A stretch of 64,000 nt of DNA from Mycolicibacterium sp. P9-22 (GCF_008329585.1 NZ_NPKP01000001.1:434001-498000); one strand, 5' to 3'; counted from the first letter of the stretch, positions 16,322 through 25,225 are shown. Notes: generated by a model from the sequence alone, not told the origin. Program-made: numbers and translations.

Positions 16322-17908
16322 ATGGCAACGGCAGCGAGGGTGGTGTCGTCGGACGCCGTGCCCGAGTCTTTACTGAACGCGTTCTGGGCCTACGACACGG
16401 CGCTGCTGGCCAATGACACCGCACGGTTGATGAATCTGTTCGCACCAGGCCCCGACACTCTGCGCGGCGACGGCCGCACGCTGCTTGTCGGGCACGACGA
16501 GATCTCGGCTTTTCGGTCTGCACGGTCGCGCGTCCCGACACGGCACGTCCACGAGGTGCACGTTCGGATGCTCGGAGAGGACACAGCCCTGACCCTCGCC
16601 CCCACTCGGGACGGCGCGGCCCGCGGCATGCAGACCCAGTTGTGGGAACGCCGTGACGGCCACTGGAGAATCCTCGCCGCCCACGTCACCAACGCCGCCG
16701 TGGCGCCGCAGGCTGTGCGTCCCGAGGCGTGTGACCCTCGGATCTGGCGGATCGTCGGTACACCGTTGGCCCGCCACAGAGCCGATGGCCCACTGAGCGG
16801 CCACACGTTCGCCGCCAAGGACTTGTTCGCCGTGCAGGGACAGTCGCGCGGCGCCGGCAACCCCACTTACCTGGCTCAGCAACACCCGGAACCGCGACAC
16901 GCGGCGGCTGTGAGCGCACTCCTCGACGCTGGCGCCGACCTCGTCGGGATCGCCCACACTGATGAATTCGCCTTCGGCATCGGCGGTACCAATGTCCATT
17001 ACGGAACGCCGCCCAACCCCGCAGCCCCCGGCCGCACCAGCGGCGGCTCGTCGAGCGGACCGGCATCCGCAGTAGCGCTGGGGCACGTCACCGTCGGCCT
17101 AGGCACCGACACCGCCGGATCGGTGCGCGTACCCGCCTCCTACCAAGGGCTGTTTGGACTGCGCACCACCCATGGCGCCCTCGACACGGACGGGCTGCTC
17201 GCCCTGGCCCCAAGTTTCGACACGATCGGATGGATCACCCGAACCCTCGACGATCTCCATGCCGTGGCCACCGCGCTGTTACCTCCAGCCGCTCCGGATC
17301 ACCCGCCGACGCGTACCGCGATCATCGCCCATTCCCTGACTTATGTCGACGCCGACATCCGCGACGCATTCACCGCAACCGTGTCCGACCTCGTCGCCCG
17401 CGGCGCAATCCCTGAGCCCACGTTTTTCGACATTGCCCCCTCGACCCTCGAGCAGTGGTTCACCGCGTTCCGAGTGGTACAGGCATATGAAGCGTGGCGC
17501 GAGCACGGCACCTGGCTCGCGGCGAATCCGGATGCCGTCGCCGCGGACGTCACCCAACGATTCGCCGCCGGCGCCGCTGTCACCAAATCCGAACTGTCCA
17601 CGGCCCTCGCCGCCGTCGCCGAGGCGCGAGCAACGCTGCGCAACATTCTGTCCGACACCGCGATCCTCATGCCCTCGACCAGCGGTCCGGCACCCGATGT
17701 CACCGCCACCGGCGACGAGTTCGACGCCATTCGTTCCAACACCCTGCGTCTGACCACGCTGGCCGCTTTGGCAGGCGCGCCAGCCATTTCAATGCCGTTG
17801 CTACACGATGCAACTGGACGTCCGGTCGGCCTCAGCGTGGTTCTCGCGCCCGGTGCCGACCTCGGCCTGCTGCGCTACGCGCGTCGCCTCCAGCCGACCA
17901 ACCTCTGA
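16322..17908 (+). CDS. Fusion of an AtzH-like (DUF3225) domain and an amidase-signature hydrolase
   Basis: About 528 residues. Residues 12-125 match the AtzH/DUF3225 fold of the SnoaL-like superfamily (AFWAYDTALLANDTARLMNL, ending HWRILAAHVT). Residues 145-528 form an amidase-signature enzyme with catalytic Lys166 (FAAKDLF), the Ser-rich loop GGSSSG at 241-246 and the nucleophile Ser267 (GTDTAGSVR). In the cyanuric-acid pathway AtzE is an amidase and AtzH a separate protein that removes the by-product 1,3-dicarboxyurea, so the fusion joins two activities of one pathway. The start is uncertain: the frame is open from 16250 inside the previous gene, and ATG 16322 lies 20 bases after its stop. 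Confidence 0.78.
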   Translation: MATAARVVSSDAVPESLLNAFWAYDTALLANDTARLMNLFAPGPDTLRGDGRTLLVGHDEISAFRSARSRVPTRHVHEVHVRMLGEDTALTLAPTRDGAARGMQTQLWERRDGHWRILAAHVTNAAVAPQAVRPEACDPRIWRIVGTPLARHRADGPLSGHTFAAKDLFAVQGQSRGAGNPTYLAQQHPEPRHAAAVSALLDAGADLVGIAHTDEFAFGIGGTNVHYGTPPNPAAPGRTSGGSSSGPASAVALGHVTVGLGTDTAGSVRVPASYQGLFGLRTTHGALDTDGLLALAPSFDTIGWITRTLDDLHAVATALLPPAAPDHPPTRTAIIAHSLTYVDADIRDAFTATVSDLVARGAIPEPTFFDIAPSTLEQWFTAFRVVQAYEAWREHGTWLAANPDAVAADVTQRFAAGAAVTKSELSTALAAVAEARATLRNILSDTAILMPSTSGPAPDVTATGDEFDAIRSNTLRLTTLAALAGAPAISMPLLHDATGRPVGLSVVLAPGADLGLLRYARRLQPTNL

Positions 17909-17946
17909 CACTGCCAACCGCACACCACCGAAAGGTCCGCACAACC

Positions 17947-18543
17947 ATGTCCCACGCCGCCGTCGAGCCCCACAACATCATCGACGCACCCGCCACGACC
18001 ATCCTCGTCCTACTCGGCAGTCTGCGCACCGGCTCGGTCAACCGACAACTGGCAGAACTGGTCGCCGAATCGCTGCCCAAGGACACCGAGGCGAGGATGT
18101 TCGACCGACTAGGCGAGCTTCCCTTCTACAACGAAGACCTCGACGTGGACGAACCCACTGCCGATAGCTTCGCCGCGGTCGCCCAACTGCGTCATGCCGT
18201 GCACACCGCCGACGTCATCCTCGTCATCACGCCCGAATACAACGGGAGTATCCCCGGCGTGCTCAAGAACGCCGTGGACTGGCTGTCGCGGCCGTACGGC
18301 AATGGCGCCGTCATCGGCAAGCCCACCGCCGTGATCGGGGCATCCCAAGGCGAGTACGGCGGCTCCTGGGCTCACGACGAGGCCCGCAAGGTGCTCGGCA
18401 TCGCCGGTGCCAGCGTCATCGAGACCGTCCGTATGTCGGTGCCGATCGCCAGCCTGGACGGTGGCCATCCGCGCCAGCACCTGGCGGTCTCCGATCAACT
18501 ACGCGACGCCATCGCACAGCTCCTCGGTCGTGCGTCGTCCTGA
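17947..18543 (+). CDS. NAD(P)H-dependent FMN reductase (flavodoxin-like)
   Basis: A 198-residue flavoprotein of the NADPH-dependent FMN reductase family. The phosphate-binding loop LLGSLRTGSVNRQL lies near residues 21-34 and the flavin motif TPEYNGSIPGVLKNAVDW near 97-114. GAAAGG is about 11 bases before the ATG. It follows the amidase fusion by 38 bases on the same strand. It may supply reduced flavin to a monooxygenase encoded elsewhere or reduce a ring or quinone-like intermediate; no monooxygenase is present in this cluster. The family call is firm, the role is not. Confidence 0.85.
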   Translation: MSHAAVEPHNIIDAPATTILVLLGSLRTGSVNRQLAELVAESLPKDTEARMFDRLGELPFYNEDLDVDEPTADSFAAVAQLRHAVHTADVILVITPEYNGSIPGVLKNAVDWLSRPYGNGAVIGKPTAVIGASQGEYGGSWAHDEARKVLGIAGASVIETVRMSVPIASLDGGHPRQHLAVSDQLRDAIAQLLGRASS

Positions 18544-18575
18544 ACACATCGAGCCGATCACGCCGCCCTGCCAAC

Positions 18576-19736
18576 ATGATTGAATCCGCGCCGACCGGTC
18601 TTCCGATCCTGCAACGGGGAGTCGGCGTCGATCCGTCCGCGACCTACTTGCCAGCAGACCCCAGCCAGGTTTTCTGGGGACGTCTGCCCTGTCGAGACGA
18701 TCGCGCCGCCGCCCGCATCTCCGCTGGGCAGACGATCGTCATAGACACCGTCAGCCACGAAGGCATACTCGAAGACCAGGGCTCGGACCCGCTGGAGTAC
18801 TTCCGACGTCACGGCGCCTCCCGCGACAGCATCCTCGACGACACCGTTGCGATTGCGCAGCAACGCCGCCGCGACAGCCGGTTTGATGGGCCGCACATCA
18901 TCACCGGGCCCATCGCGATCGAAGGTGCCCGCCCAGGCGACCTGCTCGCCGTGCACATCGACGACCTACGCATGCGCGTCCCGTACGGTGTGATCTCCTC
19001 CCGGCATCACCGAGGGGTGCTACGAGATCGTCTCCATCTGGATGCCACCTACAGCCAGTTCTGCACGGTCATCGACCACGAAGGTCAATGGCACGGCACC
19101 ATTCCCATGAACGACGAGGCTACGGCCACAGCGCATTTCCCGCTTTCACCGTTCCTGGGCATCATGGGTATCACCCCCGATACGTCGATACGCCCCAACT
19201 CCACACCGCCAGGCATCCACGGCGGCAATATCGACATCAAACTGCTGACCACCGGCGCAACGCTCTTCCTGCCCGTTCAGGTGGCGGATGCGCTGTTCTA
19301 CGTCGGGGATCCCCACTTCGCCCAAGGCGACGGCGAAGTGGCTCTGACCGCACTCGAAGCACCGCTGCGGGCCACCCTCACCATCGACATCATCCCCGCG
19401 GGCGACACGGCCGGCTCGTTCGCCGGCGTCGTCGGACCCTTCGCCGTCAGACCAGGCGTCGTCATCCCCACCGGCATGCATGAGGACCTCAACCAAGCCC
19501 TCCACGAATGCGTTTCCAATACCGTTGAACTGATCACCGCGATGTTCGAGATGAGCCCACGCCAGGCATACCTATACGCCAGTGCAGCAACCGACTTCAC
19601 CATCTCCCAGGCAGTCGATCTCGTCCGCGGCGTCCACAGTCAAATTCGCCTGACTGATTTCCCCGTGACAAGCCGCACCAACGCCGCCTCGCACATACTC
19701 AAGTACACCTCGGCCGTCCGCAGTGATGGTGTTTGA
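18576..19736 (+). CDS. Acetamidase/formamidase family protein
   Basis: A 386-residue member of the FmdA/AmdA family, which hydrolyses formamide, acetamide or short amides to ammonia and acid. Characteristic segments are FDGPHIITGPIAIEGARPGD, then FLGIMGITPDT and PPGIHGGNIDIKLLTTG, and FYVGDPHFAQGDGEVALT. It is the last gene of the GntR-associated cluster, 32 bases after the flavin reductase gene, and may release the final ammonia from a ring-cleavage product. Its stop at 19734-19736 is followed, in the same frame, by 90 bases that still read as coding sequence up to TAG at 19827-19829. Confidence 0.85.
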   Translation: MIESAPTGLPILQRGVGVDPSATYLPADPSQVFWGRLPCRDDRAAARISAGQTIVIDTVSHEGILEDQGSDPLEYFRRHGASRDSILDDTVAIAQQRRRDSRFDGPHIITGPIAIEGARPGDLLAVHIDDLRMRVPYGVISSRHHRGVLRDRLHLDATYSQFCTVIDHEGQWHGTIPMNDEATATAHFPLSPFLGIMGITPDTSIRPNSTPPGIHGGNIDIKLLTTGATLFLPVQVADALFYVGDPHFAQGDGEVALTALEAPLRATLTIDIIPAGDTAGSFAGVVGPFAVRPGVVIPTGMHEDLNQALHECVSNTVELITAMFEMSPRQAYLYASAATDFTISQAVDLVRGVHSQIRLTDFPVTSRTNAASHILKYTSAVRSDGV

Positions 19737-19829
19737 CCCAAGGCCATCTCCGAACCCCCGCCACGCGTACGGGCCCGGATCGACGCGAACGTCGCCACCG
19801 AGGACGTCGCGCGGGAACCGTACAACTAG
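19737..19829 (+). pseudogene. Possible gene remnant between the acetamidase and tetR-type genes
   Basis: In the acetamidase frame, after its stop, the sequence continues with strongly coding-like codons (ARIDANVATEDVAREPYN) up to TAG. It has no start of its own and the product is not recognisable. It lies exactly where the sequence turns more GC-rich, so it may be the tail of a gene truncated at a junction. Readthrough or chance cannot be excluded. Confidence 0.3.
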
Positions 19830-20437
19830 CCGGCGTGCGCGGCCGCGACGACACCGGTGACCAGCCGTGCGTGCCGCACGAGCAGGTCGTGCACGTGGTC
19901 GGCGCTGGCCGCTTCGGAGAGCACCTCGATGCCGTAGCCGTCCTCGAGGGCGACGAAGCCGCGGGCCAGGAAAGCTGCGTCGTCGACCAGTGTGAACTCG
20001 CCGCTGGCGGAGCCTTCCTCCAGGATCTGCCGGTAGAGCTCGGTCTGATCCGCGACGAACCGGCGCTGTTGCTGGTTTGCGTTGTCGTCGTGGAACGTCA
20101 CGGGCAGTAGCTCGTAGAGCAGCCGGCTCGTCATCTCCGCCTCGCCGGGAAATGGGACGCCCGACCGGATGCAGGCCTGCAGGCGCGGCCAGGCACCCTG
20201 CGCAGCGTTGACGCTGTCGCGCCGGTGCACGATGTACGTGCTGGTGCCGCGCTCGAAGACGGCGGCCAGCAACTCGGCCAGGTCGGGGTAGTAGTAGAGC
20301 ACCGAGGCGGGGGTCAGTCCGGCCTCGGCCGCCACGTCCCGCAGCCGCGCATTCGCGGCGCCCCGGCTGATCACCGCTTGCGCCGCCGCCTCCACGAGCT
20401 GGGCCCGTCGGGCGGCCTGGTCGCGAGGTCTGGCCAT
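19826..20437 (-). CDS. TetR family transcriptional regulator
   Basis: A 203-residue repressor with an N-terminal TetR helix-turn-helix (about residues 28-50: LRDVAAEAGLTPASVLYYYP), followed by a ligand-binding helical domain. The BetI-like spacing suggests a small cationic or amine ligand, but that is weak. It is divergent from the nitrilase/APC permease genes with 116 bases between starts; that gap holds a good promoter and an AT-rich near-palindrome overlapping its -10. It most likely represses that operon and itself. Confidence 0.88.
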   Translation of the reverse strand: MARPRDQAARRAQLVEAAAQAVISRGAANARLRDVAAEAGLTPASVLYYYPDLAELLAAVFERGTSTYIVHRRDSVNAAQGAWPRLQACIRSGVPFPGEAEMTSRLLYELLPVTFHDDNANQQQRRFVADQTELYRQILEEGSASGEFTLVDDAAFLARGFVALEDGYGIEVLSEAASADHVHDLLVRHARLVTGVVAAAHAG

Positions 20438-20480
20438 GGCTCCATCGTGGCACAGGGGTCGTTGTCTGCCCGCCGGACCA

Positions 20481-20520
20481 TTGACCGACCGCCATTCGTT
20501 ATCTAAAGTTTGTTTAATAA
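20481..20520 (+). promoter_or_regulatory. Promoter and AT-rich operator before the nitrilase gene
   Basis: TTGACC at 20481-20486 and TAAAGT at 20504-20509 are separated by 17 bases, a good sigma-70-type promoter. An AT-rich imperfect dyad, with TTATCTAAA on the left and TTTAATAA on the right, covers 20499-20520 and overlaps the -10. In a region this GC-rich it stands out as the probable TetR site. Confidence 0.5.
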
Positions 20521-20553
20521 ATGTGTGACCGGCACCACGAAAGGGCCCTCCCC

Positions 20554-21459
20554 ATGGCAGTACCGCTCCCGATCACGCTCGTGCAGGCGCCCGCCCTGCC
20601 CACGCGCGACCTCGACAGATTCGCCGCCGGCGTGCGCACGCTGGTCGCGCAGCGGCCCGGGCCGCACCTCGTCGTCTTCCCCGAGCTGCACCTCGACACC
20701 CCGGCAGTCGAGCCCGGCGCCGCGGCCGTCGACCCGCGCGACCTCGCCGAGCCGATCGACGGTCCGCGCGGCGCCGCGCTGGCCGCACTCGCCGGCGAGC
20801 TCGGCATCTGGCTGGTCCCGGGCAGCGTCTACGAACTCGCAGACGGACTGGTCTACAACACGGCTCCGGTGTATTCGCCGGCGGGGGAGCGCGTCGCGGT
20901 GTACCGCAAGATCGCTCCGTGGCGCCCGTACGAGACGTCCACGCCGGGCACCGAATTCGTCGTCTTCGACATCCCCGAGCACGGCCGCGTCGGCCTCACC
21001 ATCTGTTACGACGCCTGGTTCCCGGAGATCGCCCGCCAGCTCGCCTGGCTCGGCGCCGACCTGATCCTCAACCTGGTGCAGACACCGACCGTCGATCGCG
21101 AGCAGGAGGTCGTGCTGGCCCGGGCCAACGCGATCGTCAACCAGGTCTTCGTCGCCAGCGTCAATGCGGCCGGCCCCACCGGCATCGGCCGCAGCCTCCT
21201 CGTCGACCCCGAGGGTCGGGTCCGTACCCAGGCGGCGGGTGCCGAAAAGGTCGTGCTCACCGACGTCCTCGACCTCGCCGAGGTCGCCCGGGTACGTCAC
21301 CACGGCACCGCCGGCCTCAACCGACTCTGGGAACAGTTCCGGCCCGGTGACACCCCGATCGCGCTGCCGCTCTACGGGGGAAAAATTGATCCCGAGACCT
21401 GGGGCGCCGGTCGCGGCGCCTCCGGTCGTGCCGTCACCGACACCGAAGGGCGGTCCTGA
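20554..21459 (+). CDS. Carbon-nitrogen hydrolase (nitrilase superfamily amidase)
   Basis: A 301-residue nitrilase-superfamily enzyme with the complete catalytic triad: Glu44 (FPELH), Lys119 (YRKI) and Cys151 (ICYDAWFPE). The aliphatic-amidase-like spacing suggests an amide rather than a nitrile substrate. ATG 20554 is preferred to 20521 because AAAGGG lies about 9 bases upstream. It is followed 1 base later by an APC permease, and the GabT/GDH/GabD genes lie close by. A role such as opening 5-aminovaleramide or 4-guanidinobutyramide to the omega-amino acid would make sense of the whole block but is inference. Confidence 0.82.
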   Translation: MAVPLPITLVQAPALPTRDLDRFAAGVRTLVAQRPGPHLVVFPELHLDTPAVEPGAAAVDPRDLAEPIDGPRGAALAALAGELGIWLVPGSVYELADGLVYNTAPVYSPAGERVAVYRKIAPWRPYETSTPGTEFVVFDIPEHGRVGLTICYDAWFPEIARQLAWLGADLILNLVQTPTVDREQEVVLARANAIVNQVFVASVNAAGPTGIGRSLLVDPEGRVRTQAAGAEKVVLTDVLDLAEVARVRHHGTAGLNRLWEQFRPGDTPIALPLYGGKIDPETWGAGRGASGRAVTDTEGRS

Positions 21460-21460
21460 A

Positions 21461-22834
21461 ATGTCCTCCGCTCCTGCCACCGAGAGCCGGCGCACCGGCC
21501 TCGTCCCCCGCCTCAACCTGCCCTCCGTCGTCGTATTCGGCTTGGCATACATGGCACCCGGCGTCGTGGTCTCGACGTTCGGCGTGATCGCCGTCGCCTC
21601 GAAGGGAGCCGCCCCGACGGCCTACCTCGTGGCCACCGTCGCCATGGCGCTGACTGCGCTGAGCTATGGGAAGTTGGCCCGCTCCTTCCCGCGGTCCGGC
21701 TCCGTTTACACCTACGCCCGCAAGCTGCTGGGCTCCCGCATCGGCTTCCTGGCGGGTTGGGCGATCCTGCTCGACTACTTCTTCCTGCCGATGGTCGCCT
21801 GGCTGATCATGGCGCTCTACCTGAACGTCCAGTTCCCCATGTTGCCCGTCTGGGCGTGGCTGATCGTCATCATCGCTGTCACGACGGCGATCAACGCTTT
21901 CGGGATCGTGCTGGCCGACCGGGTCAACAAGGTGCTGCTCACCCTCACCGTCCTCGGCCTGATCGTGCTGGTCGCCGTCTGCGTGCACCACCTGGCCGGC
22001 GCCTCGGCCGGCGCGAGCTGGAACGCACTGTGGAACCCGGTCACCTCGATCGGCGCGGTCACCGCCGGTGCCGCGATAGCGGCGTACTCCTTCCTCGGTT
22101 TCGATGCCATCAGCACGCTCAGCGAGGAGGTGCACGACGCCCGGCGCAACGTGCCGCGCGGCATCCTGCTCACCGTCGTCATCGGTGGCGCCATCTTCTT
22201 CGTCATCGCGCTGGTCTTGCAGTGGGTCCACCCGGGCAGTGTGTTCGAGGACGAGTCCACCGCCGGGTACGCCATCGCGACCGCCGCCGGCGGCAAGCAC
22301 TTCGCTGACGTGCTCAATGTCGTCGGCCTGCTCGGTGGGCTGGCCTCCTGCGTGGCGATCCAGGCGAGCACCAGCCGGCTGATGTATGTGATGGGCCGCG
22401 ACGGCGTCCTGCCCCGGCGCACGTTCGGCTACCTCAGCTCGCGGTTCCGCACACCGCTGTTCAACCTTGCGCTGATCGCGTTGGTCGGCCTGTTCGCCAC
22501 GAACCTCTCCCTGGCGACCGCGACATCGTTCATCAACTTCGGCGCGTTCCTGGCCTTCGCGCTCGTCAATCTCTGCGTGGTGGCGATGTGGTTGCGTCGG
22601 CGGCGCAGCGGCGAGCCGATGAGCGTGTTCGGCCATGTCGTGGTCCCCGTCGCGGGCGCCGTCGTCTGCCTCTATCTGCTGACGAAACTCAGCCACACCG
22701 CCATGTACCTCGGTCTGGTCTGGATGGTGCTCGGCGTCGCCTACCTCGCCGTGCTCACCCGCGGCTTCCGGCAGGAGCCGCCCGAGATGAGCATCGACGC
22801 TCCGAGTACCGAGCCGGTGCCGGCGACCTCCTGA
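21461..22834 (+). CDS. APC superfamily amino acid/polyamine permease
   Basis: A 457-residue inner-membrane transporter with about 12 hydrophobic segments. The first segment carries VVFGLAYMAPGVVVSTFG, the substrate-binding unwound-helix region of APC permeases; GSVYTYARK and AAYSFLGFDAISTLSEEVHD are also typical of amino-acid and putrescine transporters (PuuP-like). It starts 1 base after the nitrilase stop, so the two are co-translated. It probably imports the amine, amino acid or amide degraded by the neighbouring enzymes. A hairpin at 22876-22893 follows. Confidence 0.87.
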   Translation: MSSAPATESRRTGLVPRLNLPSVVVFGLAYMAPGVVVSTFGVIAVASKGAAPTAYLVATVAMALTALSYGKLARSFPRSGSVYTYARKLLGSRIGFLAGWAILLDYFFLPMVAWLIMALYLNVQFPMLPVWAWLIVIIAVTTAINAFGIVLADRVNKVLLTLTVLGLIVLVAVCVHHLAGASAGASWNALWNPVTSIGAVTAGAAIAAYSFLGFDAISTLSEEVHDARRNVPRGILLTVVIGGAIFFVIALVLQWVHPGSVFEDESTAGYAIATAAGGKHFADVLNVVGLLGGLASCVAIQASTSRLMYVMGRDGVLPRRTFGYLSSRFRTPLFNLALIALVGLFATNLSLATATSFINFGAFLAFALVNLCVVAMWLRRRRSGEPMSVFGHVVVPVAGAVVCLYLLTKLSHTAMYLGLVWMVLGVAYLAVLTRGFRQEPPEMSIDAPSTEPVPATS

Positions 22835-22875
22835 CCTCCTCCTCACCGACTGGCCGGCGCCTTCCTCCCGTATCA

Positions 22876-22893
22876 CCTTCCGCGGGCGGAAGG
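22876..22893. terminator. Hairpin between the convergent permease and LysR genes
   Basis: CCTTCCGC and GCGGAAGG face each other across GG in the 67-bp convergent gap. It can form a GC-rich hairpin on either strand, fitting a bidirectional terminator. Confidence 0.5.
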
Positions 22894-22901
22894 CGTCGGC
22901 G

Positions 22902-23798
22902 TCATTCGGCGGCGACGTCCGGGCCGTACCGGGCCACGCAGAACACGGCCAACCGGTCTGCGAGCCCGGCCAGGACCGCCGCGGCGTGGTGGCGGCGGTC
23001 CCAGGCGGCGTAGAGCCGGATCCGGACGGGGCCGTCGGGCGCGTCGATGCCGAGCGGGACGAGATCGAAGCGCGGATCGTCCGAGACGACGGCCACGCCG
23101 CGATCGGCCGCGGCGAGCGCCTGCGCCACCTGGGCATTGCCGCACTCGATCACCTCTCCGTACGTCAGGCCCGCATGGTCCGCGGCCGCGTCGAGCAGTG
23201 TGCGCGTGCGGAACTCCTCGGTCAGCAGGACCAGACTGCGGGTGACCAGCTCCGCCAGCGAGACCCGGCCGCGAGCGGCCCACGGGTCACAGCTCCGCAC
23301 ATACGCCAGCACGGGGAGCACCGCGAGCGGCCGTGACGCCAGCGCCCGCGGGGGCGGGCGGTGCACGATGGCGAGGTCGGCTCCCGAAACGATCGCTGCC
23401 TCGGCGCCGCGCGGGTCCAGCCCGCGCAGCAGCGGGACCGGGTCGTCGCGACCGAGCGTGGCGATGAACGGCGCCAGCACGTCGGTCAGCGTCGTGGTCG
23501 GCACCGCGAGATGTAGCCGTCGCAGGCGCCCCGATGCCAGCGTGTGAGCGGCTTCTCCGAGCGCGTCCGCCGCACGCAGCAGCTCCCGCGCGCCGAGCAG
23601 GAACTCCTCGCCGGCGTGGGTAAGCCGCAGTCGCCGGCCGTCGCGCTCGAACAGGTGCAGCCCCGCCTGTGTCTCCAGCTGGCGCAGTTGCCGGGACAGC
23701 ACGGGCTGGGTGACGTGCAGTGCGGCGGCGGCACGCGTCGCTGAGCCTTCGTCCACTGTGGCGACGAAATAGCGCAGCAGTCGCAGGTCGATGCTCAT
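22902..23798 (-). CDS. LysR family transcriptional regulator
   Basis: A 298-residue LysR regulator. The N-terminal winged helix-turn-helix covers residues 1-60 (LLRYFVATVDEGSATRAAAA, then LHVTQPVLSRQLRQLE) and the remainder is a type-2 periplasmic-binding-like effector domain. It is divergent from the GabT/GDH/GabD operon with 65 bases between starts, and that gap contains a T-N11-A dyad typical of LysR sites. It most likely activates that operon when the amino acid substrate or its semialdehyde is present. Confidence 0.9.
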   Translation of the reverse strand: MSIDLRLLRYFVATVDEGSATRAAAALHVTQPVLSRQLRQLETQAGLHLFERDGRRLRLTHAGEEFLLGARELLRAADALGEAAHTLASGRLRRLHLAVPTTTLTDVLAPFIATLGRDDPVPLLRGLDPRGAEAAIVSGADLAIVHRPPPRALASRPLAVLPVLAYVRSCDPWAARGRVSLAELVTRSLVLLTEEFRTRTLLDAAADHAGLTYGEVIECGNAQVAQALAAADRGVAVVSDDPRFDLVPLGIDAPDGPVRIRLYAAWDRRHHAAAVLAGLADRLAVFCVARYGPDVAAE

Positions 23799-23815
23799 CG
23801 TCCGACCCTATGCAA

Positions 23816-23836
23816 TCCATGTCTCACAAGCATGGA
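23816..23836. promoter_or_regulatory. LysR-type T-N11-A dyad
   Basis: TCCATG and CATGGA are separated by 9 bases, giving the T-N11-A pattern of LysR-type regulators. It lies between the lysR-type gene and the divergent gabT-type gene. The match rests on position and symmetry. Confidence 0.5.
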
Positions 23837-23863
23837 GATATTGTCGAATAGGTCTTGGACAGC

Positions 23864-25225
23864 ATGGGAAACCGGGTCGAGCATGGATCCATGCCGCTTC
23901 CTCCGCTCGACCAGACCCGCCACCTCGTCACCGCTCTCCCGGGGCCCCGTTCGCTGGCGCTGATGCGCCGCAAACACGCCGCCGTGAGCGCCGGCGTCGG
24001 GACGACCATGCCGGTCTTCGCGGCCCGCGCGGAGGGCGGCATCGTCGAGGACGTCGACGGCAACCGCCTCATCGACCTCGGCTCGGGCATCGCCGTGACC
24101 ACCGTTGGTAGCAGCGCCCCGCGCGTGGTGGACGCGGTGACCCAGCAGCTCGAGGCGTTCACGCACACCTGCTTCATGGTCACGCCCTACGAGGGGTACG
24201 TGGCGGTCGCCGAGCAGCTGGCCCGCATCACCCCGGGCGGCCACGAGAAGCGCACCGCGCTGTTCAACTCCGGCTCCGAGGCCGTCGAGAACGCGGTCAA
24301 GATCGCCCGCGCCCGCACCGGCCGCGACGCCGTCGTGGTCTTCGACCACGCGTACCACGGCCGCACCAACCTCACCATGGCGATGACGGCGAAGACCATG
24401 CCGTACAAGAAGGGCTTCGGCCCCTTTGCCGGCGAGGTCTACCGCGCGCCGATGTCCTACCCGTTCCGCGACGCCGAGGAGATCGACGGCAAGCTCGCCG
24501 CCGCCCGCGCCATCTCGATGATCGAGGCGCAGGTCGGCACCGACCAGGTCGCCGCGCTGGTCATCGAGCCGGTCCAGGGCGAGGGCGGCTTCATCGTCCC
24601 GGCGCCCGGATTCCTCGCCGCGCTGGCCGAATGGTGCACGGCCAACGGAGCCCTCTTCGTGGCCGACGAGGTGCAGTCCGGTTTCGGCCGCACCGGCACC
24701 TGGTTCGCCGTCGAGCACGACGGCGTGGTGCCCGACCTGCTGGTCAGCGCCAAGGGCATCGCCGGCGGCCTGCCGCTCTCCGCGGTGACCGGACGCGCCG
24801 ACATCATGGACAGCGTCCACACCGGTGGGCTCGGCGGCACCTACGGCGGAAACCCGCTCGCCTGCGCCGCCGCGCTGGCCGTCATCGACACCATCGAGGC
24901 CGACGGTCTGCTCGAGCGCGCTCGCCGGCTCGAGGAAACCCTCATCGGCCGGCTGCGCCGGCTGCAGCAGTCCGACCCGCGCATCGGCGATGTCCGCGGC
25001 CGCGGCGCCATGGTCGCCGCCGAGTTCGTCGACCCGGCGACCGGCGAGCCAGACGGCGCGCTCGCCAAGGCCGTCGCCGCCCACGCCCAAGCCCGGGGCG
25101 TCATCACGCTGACCTGCGGCACCTGGGGCAACGTCATCCGTTTCCTCCCGCCGCTGCCCATCTCCGACGAGCTGCTCGACGAGGCGCTCACGATCGTCGC
25201 CGAAGGTCTGGAGCAGGCCCGATGA
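23864..25225 (+). CDS. gabT: GabT-type 4-aminobutyrate/5-aminovalerate aminotransferase
   Basis: A class III PLP aminotransferase of about 453 residues. Visible features are the family N-terminus ending PGPRSLALMRRK and GVGTTMPVF, the phosphate-binding NSGSEAVENAVKIAR, VIEPVQGEGGF, and the PLP lysine in SAKGIAGGLPLS. Such enzymes move the omega-amino group of GABA or 5-aminovalerate to 2-oxoglutarate, giving the semialdehyde and glutamate. The start is uncertain among TTG 23855, ATG 23864 and ATG 23891. It overlaps the glutamate dehydrogenase gene by 4 bases, which would regenerate the 2-oxoglutarate. Confidence 0.85.
   Translation: MGNRVEHGSMPLPPLDQTRHLVTALPGPRSLALMRRKHAAVSAGVGTTMPVFAARAEGGIVEDVDGNRLIDLGSGIAVTTVGSSAPRVVDAVTQQLEAFTHTCFMVTPYEGYVAVAEQLARITPGGHEKRTALFNSGSEAVENAVKIARARTGRDAVVVFDHAYHGRTNLTMAMTAKTMPYKKGFGPFAGEVYRAPMSYPFRDAEEIDGKLAAARAISMIEAQVGTDQVAALVIEPVQGEGGFIVPAPGFLAALAEWCTANGALFVADEVQSGFGRTGTWFAVEHDGVVPDLLVSAKGIAGGLPLSAVTGRADIMDSVHTGGLGGTYGGNPLACAAALAVIDTIEADGLLERARRLEETLIGRLRRLQQSDPRIGDVRGRGAMVAAEFVDPATGEPDGALAKAVAAHAQARGVITLTCGTWGNVIRFLPPLPISDELLDEALTIVAEGLEQAR

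Noticed and set aside
21434..23137. 567-residue open frame on the minus strand
   Set aside because: It is antisense to the APC permease gene and part of the LysR region, with low-complexity Asp/Arg/Gln composition; the permease frame has clear family motifs.
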